From contig JAUVHF010000091.1 of the NCBI GenBank assembly GCA_030593425.1, positions 1 to 6,503 on the forward strand: a stretch of DNA of 6,503 bases, read 5' to 3'. This document shows positions 1 through 4,996 of this stretch, in pieces (position 1 is the stretch's first letter; every line of letters begins with the position of its first letter). Both the position numbers and the translations under genes were made by a program. Under the pieces are notes generated by a model, which saw only the letters and a list, made by a program, of their open reading frames with translations, had not been told where the DNA came from and did no database searches. The stretch is from Anaerolineales bacterium. GTDB taxonomy: Bacteria; Chloroflexota; Anaerolineae; UBA7937.

Positions 1-1
1 G

Positions 2-37
2 GATCACTACCTCTGGCTCATGATAGAAAGGAGATGA
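2..37 (+). CDS. Possible C-terminal tail of an upstream gene (partial)
   Basis: One frame is open from the left edge and ends at TGA 35-37, one base before the ATG of the corrinoid protein gene. It reads DHYLWLMIERR. Such tight spacing is typical of an operon, and the Shine-Dalgarno of the next gene would lie inside these last codons. Corrinoid proteins of this type usually follow their methyltransferase gene, so an upstream methyltransferase is the natural guess. Eleven residues are too few to identify a family, and the frame could be open by chance. Confidence 0.3.
   Translation, partial: DHYLWLMIERR
28..33 (+). promoter_or_regulatory. Ribosome binding site of the corrinoid protein gene
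   Basis: The run AAAGGAGATGAT ends directly before ATG 39 and gives a strong AAGGAG-type Shine-Dalgarno with a short spacer. It fixes the start at 39. Confidence 0.7.
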
Positions 38-38
38 T

Positions 39-677
39 ATGGTCCACGATGAACTATTCAGTCGCATGGTTCAAGCGGTTATCGATGGGGAAAAAGAAAG
101 AGCCGTCGAACTGGCGCAAGAGGCTCTCCGCCTTGAGGTCCCACCCTTGGAGGCGATAGACAAGGGCTATGTAGTGGGCATTCAAAAGGTGGGGGAACTC
201 TTCGAGAAACACGATTTCTTCCTCCCGGAGTTGGTGATGGGAGCGGAGGCGATGCAGGCGGGGCTTGCGGTCCTGGAGCCGGAACTCAAGAAGAGGCAAG
301 AGGAGCGAGAGAGGCTGGGGACGGTGGAAGGCGACATCCACGAGATAGGCAAGCGCTTAGTCTGCACCATGCTGGTGGCCAACGGCTTCGATGTCCTGGA
401 TTTGGGGCCCGATGTGGCCGCCGAGACCTTCATCAAGAAGGTGCGAGAATCGAAGCCGGATCTACTCCTCCTCTCCGCTCTCATGACCACCACTATGCCC
501 GAACAGAAATCGGTCATCGAGGCGCTTAAAGAGGCCAGACTTCGGGATAGGGTGAAGGTGATGGTAGGAGGTGCGGCGGTTACCCCAGCCTGGGCTGAGG
601 AGATCGGCGCCGACGGCTACGCCGAAAACGCCATCGAAGCGGTGGAGGTGGCGAAGGGGCTGGTGAAGACCTCCTAG
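39..677 (+). CDS. Corrinoid (B12-binding) methyl-carrier protein of the MtmC/MtbC/MttC type
   Basis: This is a small corrinoid protein that carries a methyl group on cobalt between a substrate-specific methyltransferase and a methyl acceptor (tetrahydrofolate or coenzyme M systems), in the cytoplasm. Its 212 residues match the family length. Residues 1-90 form the helical cap domain (LFEKHDFFLPELVMGAEAM). Residues about 93-212 form the Rossmann-like B12 domain. The cobalt-ligand motif is D99-x-H101-x-x-G104 within GTVEGDIHEIGK, with His101 the expected lower axial ligand. S146-A-L148 and the VGG at 176-178 are the other cobalamin contacts. The segment before GTVEGD is charged (KKRQEERERL), where relatives often have a short hydrophobic strand. 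The substrate cannot be told from this subunit, because methylamine, methanol, methoxyaromatic and betaine systems all use such proteins. No partner methyltransferase lies to the right, so it should be upstream. Confidence 0.93.
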   Translation: MVHDELFSRMVQAVIDGEKERAVELAQEALRLEVPPLEAIDKGYVVGIQKVGELFEKHDFFLPELVMGAEAMQAGLAVLEPELKKRQEERERLGTVEGDIHEIGKRLVCTMLVANGFDVLDLGPDVAAETFIKKVRESKPDLLLLSALMTTTMPEQKSVIEALKEARLRDRVKVMVGGAAVTPAWAEEIGADGYAENAIEAVEVAKGLVKTS

Positions 678-721
678 CCAACCCGGTCAAAATATCCCTT
701 ACCCATCATGAGCGTTGAGCG

Positions 722-736
722 ACGAGAGTATCTCGT
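722..736. other. Short perfect inverted repeat between the corrinoid gene and cutA
   Basis: ACGAGA-GTA-TCTCGT is a perfect 6-bp palindrome with a 3-base centre, in the 135-base gap 678-812. No T-run follows it on the plus strand, so it does not look like a terminator. It could be an operator half-site pair or chance. I see no convincing promoter or gene in the rest of this gap. Confidence 0.3.
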
Positions 737-812
737 GGTGCCACATCAAGACATAGATAGGGCAAGTGAAGATGATCTCCCCTAGATGGCAAAACTCTAA
801 TTGAGGAGAACC

Positions 813-1133
813 ATGACCGACTATATACAGGTTATCACCGCCACAAACACAGAGGAAGAAGCGAGGAAGATACAGCGCGTCCTGGTCGAAGAGCGCGCTG
901 CGGCCTGCGTCCAGATCATAGGACCCATCTCCAGCCTCTATTGGTGGGAGGGCGAAATCGAAGAGGCGGGGGAATGGATATGCCTGGCCAAGGCCAAAGC
1001 CAGAGACTACCCTGGCATCGAATCTCTAATTAAGGAGAATCATCCCTACAGCGTGCCCGAAATCCTCGCTATTCCGGTTTCCGCCGGGAACAAAGATTAC
1101 CTCACTTGGATCAGCGAGGTAACCAGCAATTAG
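813..1133 (+). CDS. cutA: CutA1-type divalent-cation tolerance protein
   Basis: CutA1 proteins are small, very stable, cytoplasmic homotrimers with a ferredoxin-like fold. They are linked to divalent-metal (copper) tolerance, but their molecular job is still unclear. The 106 residues cover the whole family. Seen here: the N-terminal strand YIQVITATNTEEEARKI, then LVEERAAACVQI (24-35, with the family cysteine Cys32), P-I-S-S-L-Y-W-W-E-G (38-47), and the hallmark HPYSVPEILAIPV (77-89) followed by YLTWI. I chose ATG 813 because GAGGAG at 803-808 is a good Shine-Dalgarno for it. A TTG at 801 would add four residues and use up that site. The gene stands 135 bases after the corrinoid gene and converges with moaD/moaE. 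It could be a distal operon member or have its own unrecognised promoter. Confidence 0.95.
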   Translation: MTDYIQVITATNTEEEARKIQRVLVEERAAACVQIIGPISSLYWWEGEIEEAGEWICLAKAKARDYPGIESLIKENHPYSVPEILAIPVSAGNKDYLTWISEVTSN

Positions 1134-1135
1134 AA

Positions 1136-1164
1136 AGTAGAACAGGTCTCTTACCTGCCCTACT
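1136..1164 (-). terminator. Terminator of the Nudix-apgM-moaD/moaE operon
   Basis: On the minus strand the arms AGTAG and CAGGT pair with ACCTG and CTACT around a 5-base loop and a 2x2 internal bulge, and TTTCTAATT follows. The hairpin starts in the stop codon of the moaD/moaE fusion. On the plus strand it also sits just after the cutA stop, but the T-run there is poor, so termination is best supported for the leftward operon. Confidence 0.55.
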
Positions 1165-1804
1165 CCTCTATCCACTCCTCGCCCCCCTCCCAGACCTCCT
1201 TCTTCCAGATGGGGGCTACCTCCTTGAGCCTATCGATGGCGTATCTCGCCGCCTCGAACGCCTCCCTTCGATGAGGGGCGGCGACGGCGATAGCCACGCT
1301 CGCCTCCCCCACCTCCAGATGCCCTACCCGCTGCACGATGGCCGCCCTTACCCCCCACCTCTCTTCCATCCCCCGGCCTATCTCCTCCAGTTTCTTCTCT
1401 GCCATCTCCGGATAGGCCTCGTACTCCAGGTGTTGCACCTTCCGCCCTCGGGAATGTCGCCGCACCGTGCCCAAGAAGGTGACGATGGCCCCCGCCTCCT
1501 CGTTCCTCACCTCATCTATCAGTTCCCCTAATCGTATCTCCTCATCGGTGACCCAAAAAGAACCTCCGCTCACTGGCGGGATGAAGGCCACCTCGTCTCC
1601 TTCTTTCAGGGGCCTATCCAGGGCGGCATACTCCCCGTTGACGGCTACTAGCAATGAAGGGCCGAACTCGAGAAGCGGGGGATGCTCCTCTCCCAACCTC
1701 CGCCAAAGGTCGAGAGGAGAAAGGACCCCTTCCACCTCCAGGTCCATCTCCCCTCGACCGACCGCTTCTCTATAGGCAGCGAAAAGCCGGACTTTTATTC
1801 TCAT
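1160..1804 (-). CDS. moaE: MoaD-MoaE fusion: complete molybdopterin synthase in one chain
   Basis: Molybdopterin synthase adds two sulfurs to cyclic pyranopterin monophosphate to make the dithiolene of the molybdenum/tungsten cofactor. Residues 1-81 are the MoaD sulfur carrier with a ubiquitin-like fold, from MRIKVRLFAAYREAVG to EVAFIPPVSGG. Residues 82-214 are the catalytic MoaE, with GAIVTFLGTVRRHSRG, LEYEAYPEMA, VQRVGHLEVGE and APHRREAF. K194 and K201 in LKEVAPIWKKE keep the spacing of E. coli MoaE Lys119 and Lys126, the active-site lysines. The MoaD Gly80-Gly81 tail, which must be free to become a thiocarboxylate, is internal and followed by Ser82. Mycobacterial MoaX is a known fusion of this kind that is cleaved at this point, so the same is likely here. 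ATG 1804 overlaps the apgM stop as ATGA, implying translational coupling. No other cofactor genes are in view. Confidence 0.93.
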   Translation of the reverse strand: MRIKVRLFAAYREAVGRGEMDLEVEGVLSPLDLWRRLGEEHPPLLEFGPSLLVAVNGEYAALDRPLKEGDEVAFIPPVSGGSFWVTDEEIRLGELIDEVRNEEAGAIVTFLGTVRRHSRGRKVQHLEYEAYPEMAEKKLEEIGRGMEERWGVRAAIVQRVGHLEVGEASVAIAVAAPHRREAFEAARYAIDRLKEVAPIWKKEVWEGGEEWIEE

Positions 1805-3009
1805 GCTCCATACTTAGTCAACCGCAAAGCATGGGCCAAAGCCAGGCTCATCAGGTTGACCATCGGCTGCCGTCCCAGGCCCCCGCCAGCGCAACTGATC
1901 TCGTCGAATCGCCCTACCTCGTCCACTCGGGCGTAGGTGGAGTGCAAAAGGACGGGCAGGGGATGCCAACTATGCATCCGCAACTTAGAGGGGGTGGAGT
2001 GATCTCCCGTCACCACCAAGACATCTGGGTTCAACTTGGTAATCTCTGGCACCAGGGCGTCCACCTCCCCCAAGATTCGCACCTTGGCATCGAAATCCCC
2101 ATCCTCACCCCGGCTATCTGGCTCCTTCACATGCAAGAAGAAGAAATCGAAATCGGCGTACCGTTCTCCTAAGGCCAAAAACTCACCCTCTATGTCTGGA
2201 CAGAGCGGATGTAACTCCATCCCCACCAGCCGCGCTAGCCCCCGATACATGGGATAGTTAGCGATAGCCAGAGATCTGAGGCCAAACCGCTCTTCCATGG
2301 AGGGGTATCGCCTGTATTTAGCAAAACCCCGCAAGAGGATGCTATTGGCTCGCTCTTCCTGAGCCAAAACCTCCTGGGCCTGAGCGAGGAACCGGTTCAC
2401 CAATCTCGCCGTCTCCTCCGCTCGGGGGTCGGTGGCTTGACAGGCCAAGGGTTTCACCCCCAAAGCCTGGGGGTCGGTATCTGTGAGATCATCACGCAAA
2501 CCTTCCCCTCGCAAAACGAGGACCACCCGATAATCTCTCACCGGTTCAAAATAGTACTCCGTTCGGGGAGCGACGTCTACCCTTTCTCTAACCTTGGTAC
2601 AGAGCCCCCGGTTCGTCTCTGTGCTGATGCGGCCCGCTCGCCGATCCACAATCTTACCCTCCGTGTCGAGGGTAGCGAAGTTCCCTCGAGCGGCCACATC
2701 GTTCTCTTCCAGCGGGAAATCGATTCCCAGGGCGGAGAGTATCCCCCGCCCGATATTCCACTTCACGGGGTCGTAGCCGAAGAGGGCCAGATGAGCCGGG
2801 CCGCTTCCAGGCGTTATCCCCGGCGCTACCGGATCCAAAAGGCCGCAGATGGAACGAGCGGCCAGGTCATCCAAATTGGGAGTGCGGGCCACCTGGAGTT
2901 CGGTGCCCCCCTTCCCCTCCATGGCCAAGCCACCCAACCCGTCGATGATGAGAAAGACGATCTTGCTTTCGTTAGTCACTACCACGCTATCGGGAAATAG
3001 GGCCTCCAT
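1801..3009 (-). CDS. apgM: Cofactor-independent phosphoglycerate mutase, archaeal-type (ApgM)
   Basis: This enzyme interconverts 3- and 2-phosphoglycerate in glycolysis and gluconeogenesis, without 2,3-bisphosphoglycerate. It belongs to the alkaline phosphatase superfamily, with two metal ions and a serine nucleophile. Seen here: metal ligand D23 in FLIIDGLGG, ARTPNLDDLA (41-50), the nucleophile loop TPGSGPAHLALFGYDP with S69, HVKEPDSRGEDGD (293-305), VVTGDHSTPSK with D336 and H337, and HSWHPLPVLL with H346. The 402 residues fit the family. E302 stands where many superfamily members place a metal-binding His. The start is uncertain. ATG 3009 lies 22 bases inside the Nudix gene and has a purine-rich GGGAGA upstream, but homologues usually begin near residue 16, and GTG codons at residues 9 (2985) and 11 could also serve. 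It overlaps moaD/moaE by four bases. Confidence 0.92.
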   Translation of the reverse strand: MEALFPDSVVVTNESKIVFLIIDGLGGLAMEGKGGTELQVARTPNLDDLAARSICGLLDPVAPGITPGSGPAHLALFGYDPVKWNIGRGILSALGIDFPLEENDVAARGNFATLDTEGKIVDRRAGRISTETNRGLCTKVRERVDVAPRTEYYFEPVRDYRVVLVLRGEGLRDDLTDTDPQALGVKPLACQATDPRAEETARLVNRFLAQAQEVLAQEERANSILLRGFAKYRRYPSMEERFGLRSLAIANYPMYRGLARLVGMELHPLCPDIEGEFLALGERYADFDFFFLHVKEPDSRGEDGDFDAKVRILGEVDALVPEITKLNPDVLVVTGDHSTPSKLRMHSWHPLPVLLHSTYARVDEVGRFDEISCAGGGLGRQPMVNLMSLALAHALRLTKYGA

Positions 3010-3451
3010 CTCTCTTTCTCTCCCATTCGTCCTTGGCTTTTCTCAGGATATCTCGCTCGTTATCGAACGAAATCCGCTCTATCGCCTCCTCGATGGGGAA
3101 CCATCGGGCTTGCTCTACCTCCCAGTCGTGCTTCTCCACCTCCCCAGATCGGTATTCCAAGAGATAGAAGTCCACGAACTTGTGGTAGAGTATCTTATCC
3201 TCCGAGCTGCCAAACCAGTATTCGATGTAACCCAACTTCCCCACGATCTCCCCTTCAAGCCCCGTCTCCTCGGCCACCTCTCGGAGGGCCGTCTGGGCGG
3301 ACCCTTCCCCCTTCTCCACTATCCCCTTAGGCAAGCCCCATCGCTCCCTTTGGGGTGACCCCTTGGTGGCGATGAGCGCCACGCACATCCGACCTTCACA
3401 CTCCTGATAGATGACACCCCCTGCGGACTTCTGAATCCGAACCTTGGCCAT
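2987..3451 (-). CDS. Nudix hydrolase, Ap4A/MutT-like
   Basis: Nudix enzymes cleave a nucleoside diphosphate linked to another group, using Mg2+ or Mn2+ bound by the Nudix-box glutamates. The full box Gx5Ex7REVxEExGL spans residues 43-65 (GIVEKGE...REVAEETGL) and follows the family-typical WGLPKG. An N-terminal strand KSAGGVIYQ and a late WFPIEEA also fit. At 154 residues it resembles small diadenosine-tetraphosphate or MutT-like enzymes, but the substrate cannot be read from sequence. I start it at ATG 3451 because AAGGAG at 3456-3461 precedes it by four bases. A longer frame from 3481 would add a poor N-terminus and pass through the -10 box of the promoter. It is the first gene of the operon and overlaps apgM by 23 bases. 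Confidence 0.9.
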   Translation of the reverse strand: MAKVRIQKSAGGVIYQECEGRMCVALIATKGSPQRERWGLPKGIVEKGEGSAQTALREVAEETGLEGEIVGKLGYIEYWFGSSEDKILYHKFVDFYLLEYRSGEVEKHDWEVEQARWFPIEEAIERISFDNERDILRKAKDEWERKRDGGPISR

Positions 3452-3471
3452 TGTACTCCTTCTACATCTCG

Positions 3472-3500
3472 ATATTACCACCAGCCACCCTCCCCGTCAA
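3472..3500 (-). promoter_or_regulatory. Sigma70-type promoter of the Nudix-apgM-moaD/moaE operon
   Basis: On the minus strand TTGACG (3495-3500) and TAATAT (3472-3477) are separated by exactly 17 bases. The predicted transcription start is near 3465, leaving a leader of about 14 bases that still holds the AAGGAG of the Nudix gene. The -35 box is five of six to consensus and the -10 four of six. Confidence 0.6.
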
Positions 3501-3504
3501 ACAA

Positions 3505-3545
3505 GAGAGGAAGCGGCCCGACCTGAAGTCAAGCCGCTTCCTCTC
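3505..3545 (-). terminator. Perfect 13-bp hairpin, probable terminator on the minus strand
   Basis: GAGAGGAAGCGGC (3505-3517) is exactly complementary to 3533-3545, with a 15-base loop that contains a further GAC/GTC pairing. On the minus strand the stem is followed by TTGTTTG, a short broken U-run. On the plus strand no T-run follows. Instead AGGAG (3546-3550) follows at once. It lies just upstream of the Nudix promoter, so it would insulate that promoter from any leftward transcript starting near 3660. Alternatively it is a leader hairpin for plus-strand transcription. Confidence 0.5.
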
Positions 3546-3555
3546 AGGAGCCCAG

Positions 3556-3633
3556 ATGAGCAAGAGGCGCAAGGAAAGAGCCGCTCAGCAAAACCTGGCC
3601 CAATCCTTCCACTCCGTCCAAACAGGTGTTTAA
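3556..3633 (+). CDS. Possible 25-residue basic peptide with a good ribosome binding site
   Basis: ATG 3556 is preceded by AGGAG at 3546-3550 with a 5-base spacer, and the frame ends at TAA 3631-3633. The peptide begins MSKRRKERAAQQ and is strongly basic at its N-terminus. The Shine-Dalgarno directly abuts the perfect hairpin 3505-3545, which could then control its translation. Against it: no clear plus-strand promoter lies upstream, the peptide matches nothing I recognise, and the opposite strand carries a competing transcript candidate. It is probably chance, but it is the only short frame here with a proper start site. Confidence 0.17.
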   Translation: MSKRRKERAAQQNLAQSFHSVQTGV

Positions 3634-3666
3634 CCAGACTTTCTTAATCCGAGCTGCCCCATTATG

Positions 3667-3695
3667 ATTCTACGCCCTTCTATCGCTCTTGTCAG
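3667..3695 (-). promoter_or_regulatory. Minus-strand sigma70-type promoter in the trmO-Nudix gap
   Basis: On the minus strand CTGACA (3690-3695) and TAGAAT (3667-3672) are separated by exactly 17 bases, and each is five of six to consensus. The predicted start is near 3660. It points into the 200-base stretch before the Nudix promoter, and lies back to back with the trmO promoter, whose -35 begins only 12 bases away. Confidence 0.5.
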
Positions 3696-3706
3696 GGCTT
3701 GCGTTC

Positions 3707-3735
3707 TTCCCAGAGGGACCCGCCTGTGTTATACT
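3707..3735 (+). promoter_or_regulatory. Extended -10 promoter of trmO
   Basis: TATACT (3730-3735) is five of six to the -10 consensus and is preceded by TGT, making an extended -10 element. TTCCCA (3707-3712), four of six, lies 17 bases upstream. Transcription should start near 3742, which excludes the ATG at 3699 as the trmO start. Confidence 0.6.
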
Positions 3736-3773
3736 TCCCCTGCCCAACCATTTCGCTTATGGTGGTCGATAGC

Positions 3774-4241
3774 ATGGAAGAGGAGTTACAGAAGAGACTG
3801 GTGCTTGAACCCATAGGCTGGGTGAGAAATAGCATCACCACCAGCCAGGATGTCATCTGGGAGGAGATAGAATCCCAGGTGGTGATAGTGGAGAGGTTCT
3901 CCGAGGCCCTGGAAGGGATAGAGGAGTTCTCCCATATCATCGTCCTCTTCTGGCTGCACCGAAAGAAAGAAGAGCCTTCTCCTTTGAAGATCCGACCGGA
4001 GATGAGGGAGGATATGCCTCTGGTGGGGGTCCTGGCTACCCGGGCTCCCGTGCGGCCCAACCCGATAGGCCTCACCGTGGTCGAACTCTTAGAACGTCAG
4101 GGGAACAGCCTTCGCGTGCGAGGGCTGGACGCCTATGATGGGACGCCGGTCCTCGATATCAAGCCCTACCTTCCTCGGGGTGACCTAGTAGAGAAGGCCA
4201 GAGTCGCCCCCTGGGTCAAGAGGTTATGGGAGAGCCTCTGA
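3774..4241 (+). CDS. trmO: TrmO/TsaA-family tRNA N6-methyltransferase
   Basis: TrmO (TsaA, UPF0066) uses S-adenosylmethionine to methylate N6-threonylcarbamoyladenosine at position 37 of tRNA-Thr, sharpening decoding of ACN codons. From ATG 3774 the protein has 155 residues, close to the family core. Seen here: LEPIGWVRNS (11-20), FSEALEGIEEFSHIIVLFWL (42-61), the signature GVLATRAPVRPNPIGL (85-100), and LDAYDGTPVLDIKPYLP (118-134). The start is chosen from the promoter and a weak GGTGG 8 bases upstream. ATG 3759 would add five residues (MVVDS) and is also possible, whereas ATG 3699 lies upstream of the promoter. Family identity is firm. The exact tRNA substrate is inferred from the characterised E. 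coli enzyme, and archaeal relatives may differ. Confidence 0.92.
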   Translation: MEEELQKRLVLEPIGWVRNSITTSQDVIWEEIESQVVIVERFSEALEGIEEFSHIIVLFWLHRKKEEPSPLKIRPEMREDMPLVGVLATRAPVRPNPIGLTVVELLERQGNSLRVRGLDAYDGTPVLDIKPYLPRGDLVEKARVAPWVKRLWESL

Positions 4242-4348
4242 AGAGAGTTATATTATGAAGGGGTCCCACCCTCAAGCGAGCCCCCATCATAGCCCACTGC
4301 CAGGGAGAAAGGACGACCGAGGGTTGAGCGGCTTCAGTGAAAGAAAGG

Positions 4349-4395
4349 AGTCCCTTCCATTATTTATGGCAAACCATCTTCGTTGGGAAGGGACT
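4349..4395. terminator. Bidirectional terminator between trmO and the archaemetzincin
   Basis: AGTCCCTTCC (4349-4358) and GGAAGGGACT (4386-4395) are perfectly complementary. A nested ATGG/CCAT hairpin (4366-4369 with 4374-4377) lies in the loop. The plus strand continues TTGTCTAAGTCTTTT and the minus strand CCTTTCTTTC, so both converging units can end here. It lies 107 bases after the trmO stop and 46 bases after the archaemetzincin stop. I see no gene in the rest of 4242-4441. Confidence 0.55.
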
Positions 4396-4441
4396 TTGTC
4401 TAAGTCTTTTGATCCCATCGGGCGTGTCGAGAAGCGAAATC

Positions 4442-4798
4442 TCAATTCCCCAGATTCAACTCCGCCCGACACTTCTCACAAAATGTGGCTCCTTTGATAT
4501 CGGTGTCGGCCAGGCTATTAGAGAAATGCATCACGCACCGAGGGTTGGGGCAATGGCCCAAGCCATAGGTATGCCCCAACTCGTGAACCGCTTCTTTTAT
4601 GGCCCGCTCCTGGAAAAGCATCTCATCTTCGGGTAGCCCATAGAACTCTTGACGGAGACGGGGCAAAGCTACCACCGCATCCCTTCCCCCAGCCATCGCC
4701 TGGCCGAAGACGAAGTTGAGCCCCGGCGCATAACAGTCTTGATCCAGCAGCCTTAGCAGCCGATGAGCTTGGGGCATATCCAGCCGCCGCAGACGCAA
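4442..4798 (-). CDS. amzA: Archaemetzincin zinc protease, C-terminal catalytic part (frameshifted gene)
   Basis: Archaemetzincins are small metzincin-type zinc proteases found in archaea, some bacteria and vertebrates; they have a second, structural zinc site. Counting from the TTG at 4798, HELGHTYGLGHCPNPRCVM (72-90) gives the catalytic ligands H72, H76 and H82, the base E73 and the Met-turn M90. C83, C88, C107 and C110 form the structural zinc site. YAPGLNFVFGQA (23-34) is the typical strand before the active site. The reading frame stays open upstream to a TGA at about 4837-4839, and its codons before 4798 (WEILL) continue the family pattern. The matching N-terminal half lies in another frame directly upstream, so this is one gene split by a shift. 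No cysteine or zinc ligand is missing, and an active enzyme would need only the frame restored. The physiological substrate is unknown. Confidence 0.85.
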   Translation of the reverse strand: MRLRRLDMPQAHRLLRLLDQDCYAPGLNFVFGQAMAGGRDAVVALPRLRQEFYGLPEDEMLFQERAIKEAVHELGHTYGLGHCPNPRCVMHFSNSLADTDIKGATFCEKCRAELNLGN

Positions 4799-4974
4799 AA
4801 GGATCTCCCACCTCGATACTGTCTTCGCCTTCGGTCATAGGCGTAGGCCGGATCGACTAACCTCTCTCCTACTCGACAAGGGCGGTCAAAGGTCCTCCCG
4901 ACCGCTCTAGCGATGGCCTCCAAGAGCCCTTTGTCTACAGCGCCCACGGGCATCAGATAGATCGGCCTTTCCAT
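4753..4974 (-). pseudogene. amzA: Archaemetzincin, N-terminal part in a different frame
   Basis: From ATG 4974 the protein reads MERPIYLMPVGAVDKGLLEA and continues to AYAYDRRRRQYRGG. This is the usual archaemetzincin opening: a beta strand ending in P-x-G, a helix, then YDxxRxQY. After RGG it runs into unrelated, Cys-rich residues and stops at TAA 4753. The expected continuation (EILLRLRR) is found in the frame of the catalytic part, so the two halves join near 4797-4815. The shift is what one missing base would produce, for example one G in the minus-strand run GAGGTGGGAG. Purine-rich GAGGGGAT precedes ATG 4974, and the upstream nitroreductase gene ends 22 bases before it, so the two are probably co-transcribed. 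Joined, the halves would give a protein of about 175 residues, a normal length. Confidence 0.75.
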
Positions 4975-4996
4975 ATCCCCTCGCCTCGAGAGCGCC

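Larger units (their letters stand above)
3500..3660 (-). ncRNA. Candidate small RNA of about 160 nt in the trmO-Nudix intergenic region
   Basis: A promoter-like pair predicts a start near 3660 and the 13-bp hairpin predicts an end near 3500, giving a self-contained transcription unit with no good gene inside. The predicted RNA can fold locally. GUCU and AAAC pair with GUUU and GGAC around an ACCU loop (about 3616-3639), and GGAAGGA pairs with UCUUUCC (about 3573-3610). I looked for 4.5S, tmRNA, T-box and TPP motifs and recognise no known family. The weak U-run and the lack of comparative data keep this tentative. Confidence 0.3.

Noticed and set aside
1106..2172. Several plus-strand frames opposite the moaD/moaE fusion and the end of apgM
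   Set aside because: The translations are Pro/Ser/Leu-rich and low in protein-like pattern, while the minus strand carries full family motifs throughout.
2437..3000. Long plus-strand frame of 187 codons opposite apgM
   Set aside because: It is antisense to a clearly identified enzyme gene with catalytic motifs, its product has no recognisable domain, and it has no good start site. It is a shadow of codon bias.
3480..3660. Known riboswitch or structured RNA (TPP-like CTGAGAGG, T-box, 4.5S, tmRNA)
   Set aside because: Only isolated short matches were seen. The defining conserved cores (TPP second element, T-box GGTGG core, SRP GGAAG loop, tmRNA acceptor) are absent.
4255..4497. An 80-codon plus-strand frame after trmO
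   Set aside because: It runs through the bidirectional terminator and into the archaemetzincin gene, has no clear Shine-Dalgarno, and gives a composition unlike a folded protein.
4797..4815. Programmed ribosomal frameshift in the archaemetzincin
   Set aside because: No X-XXY-YYZ heptamer fits the frames, and the TTTT at 4798-4801 does not allow good re-pairing. A missing base explains the data more simply.
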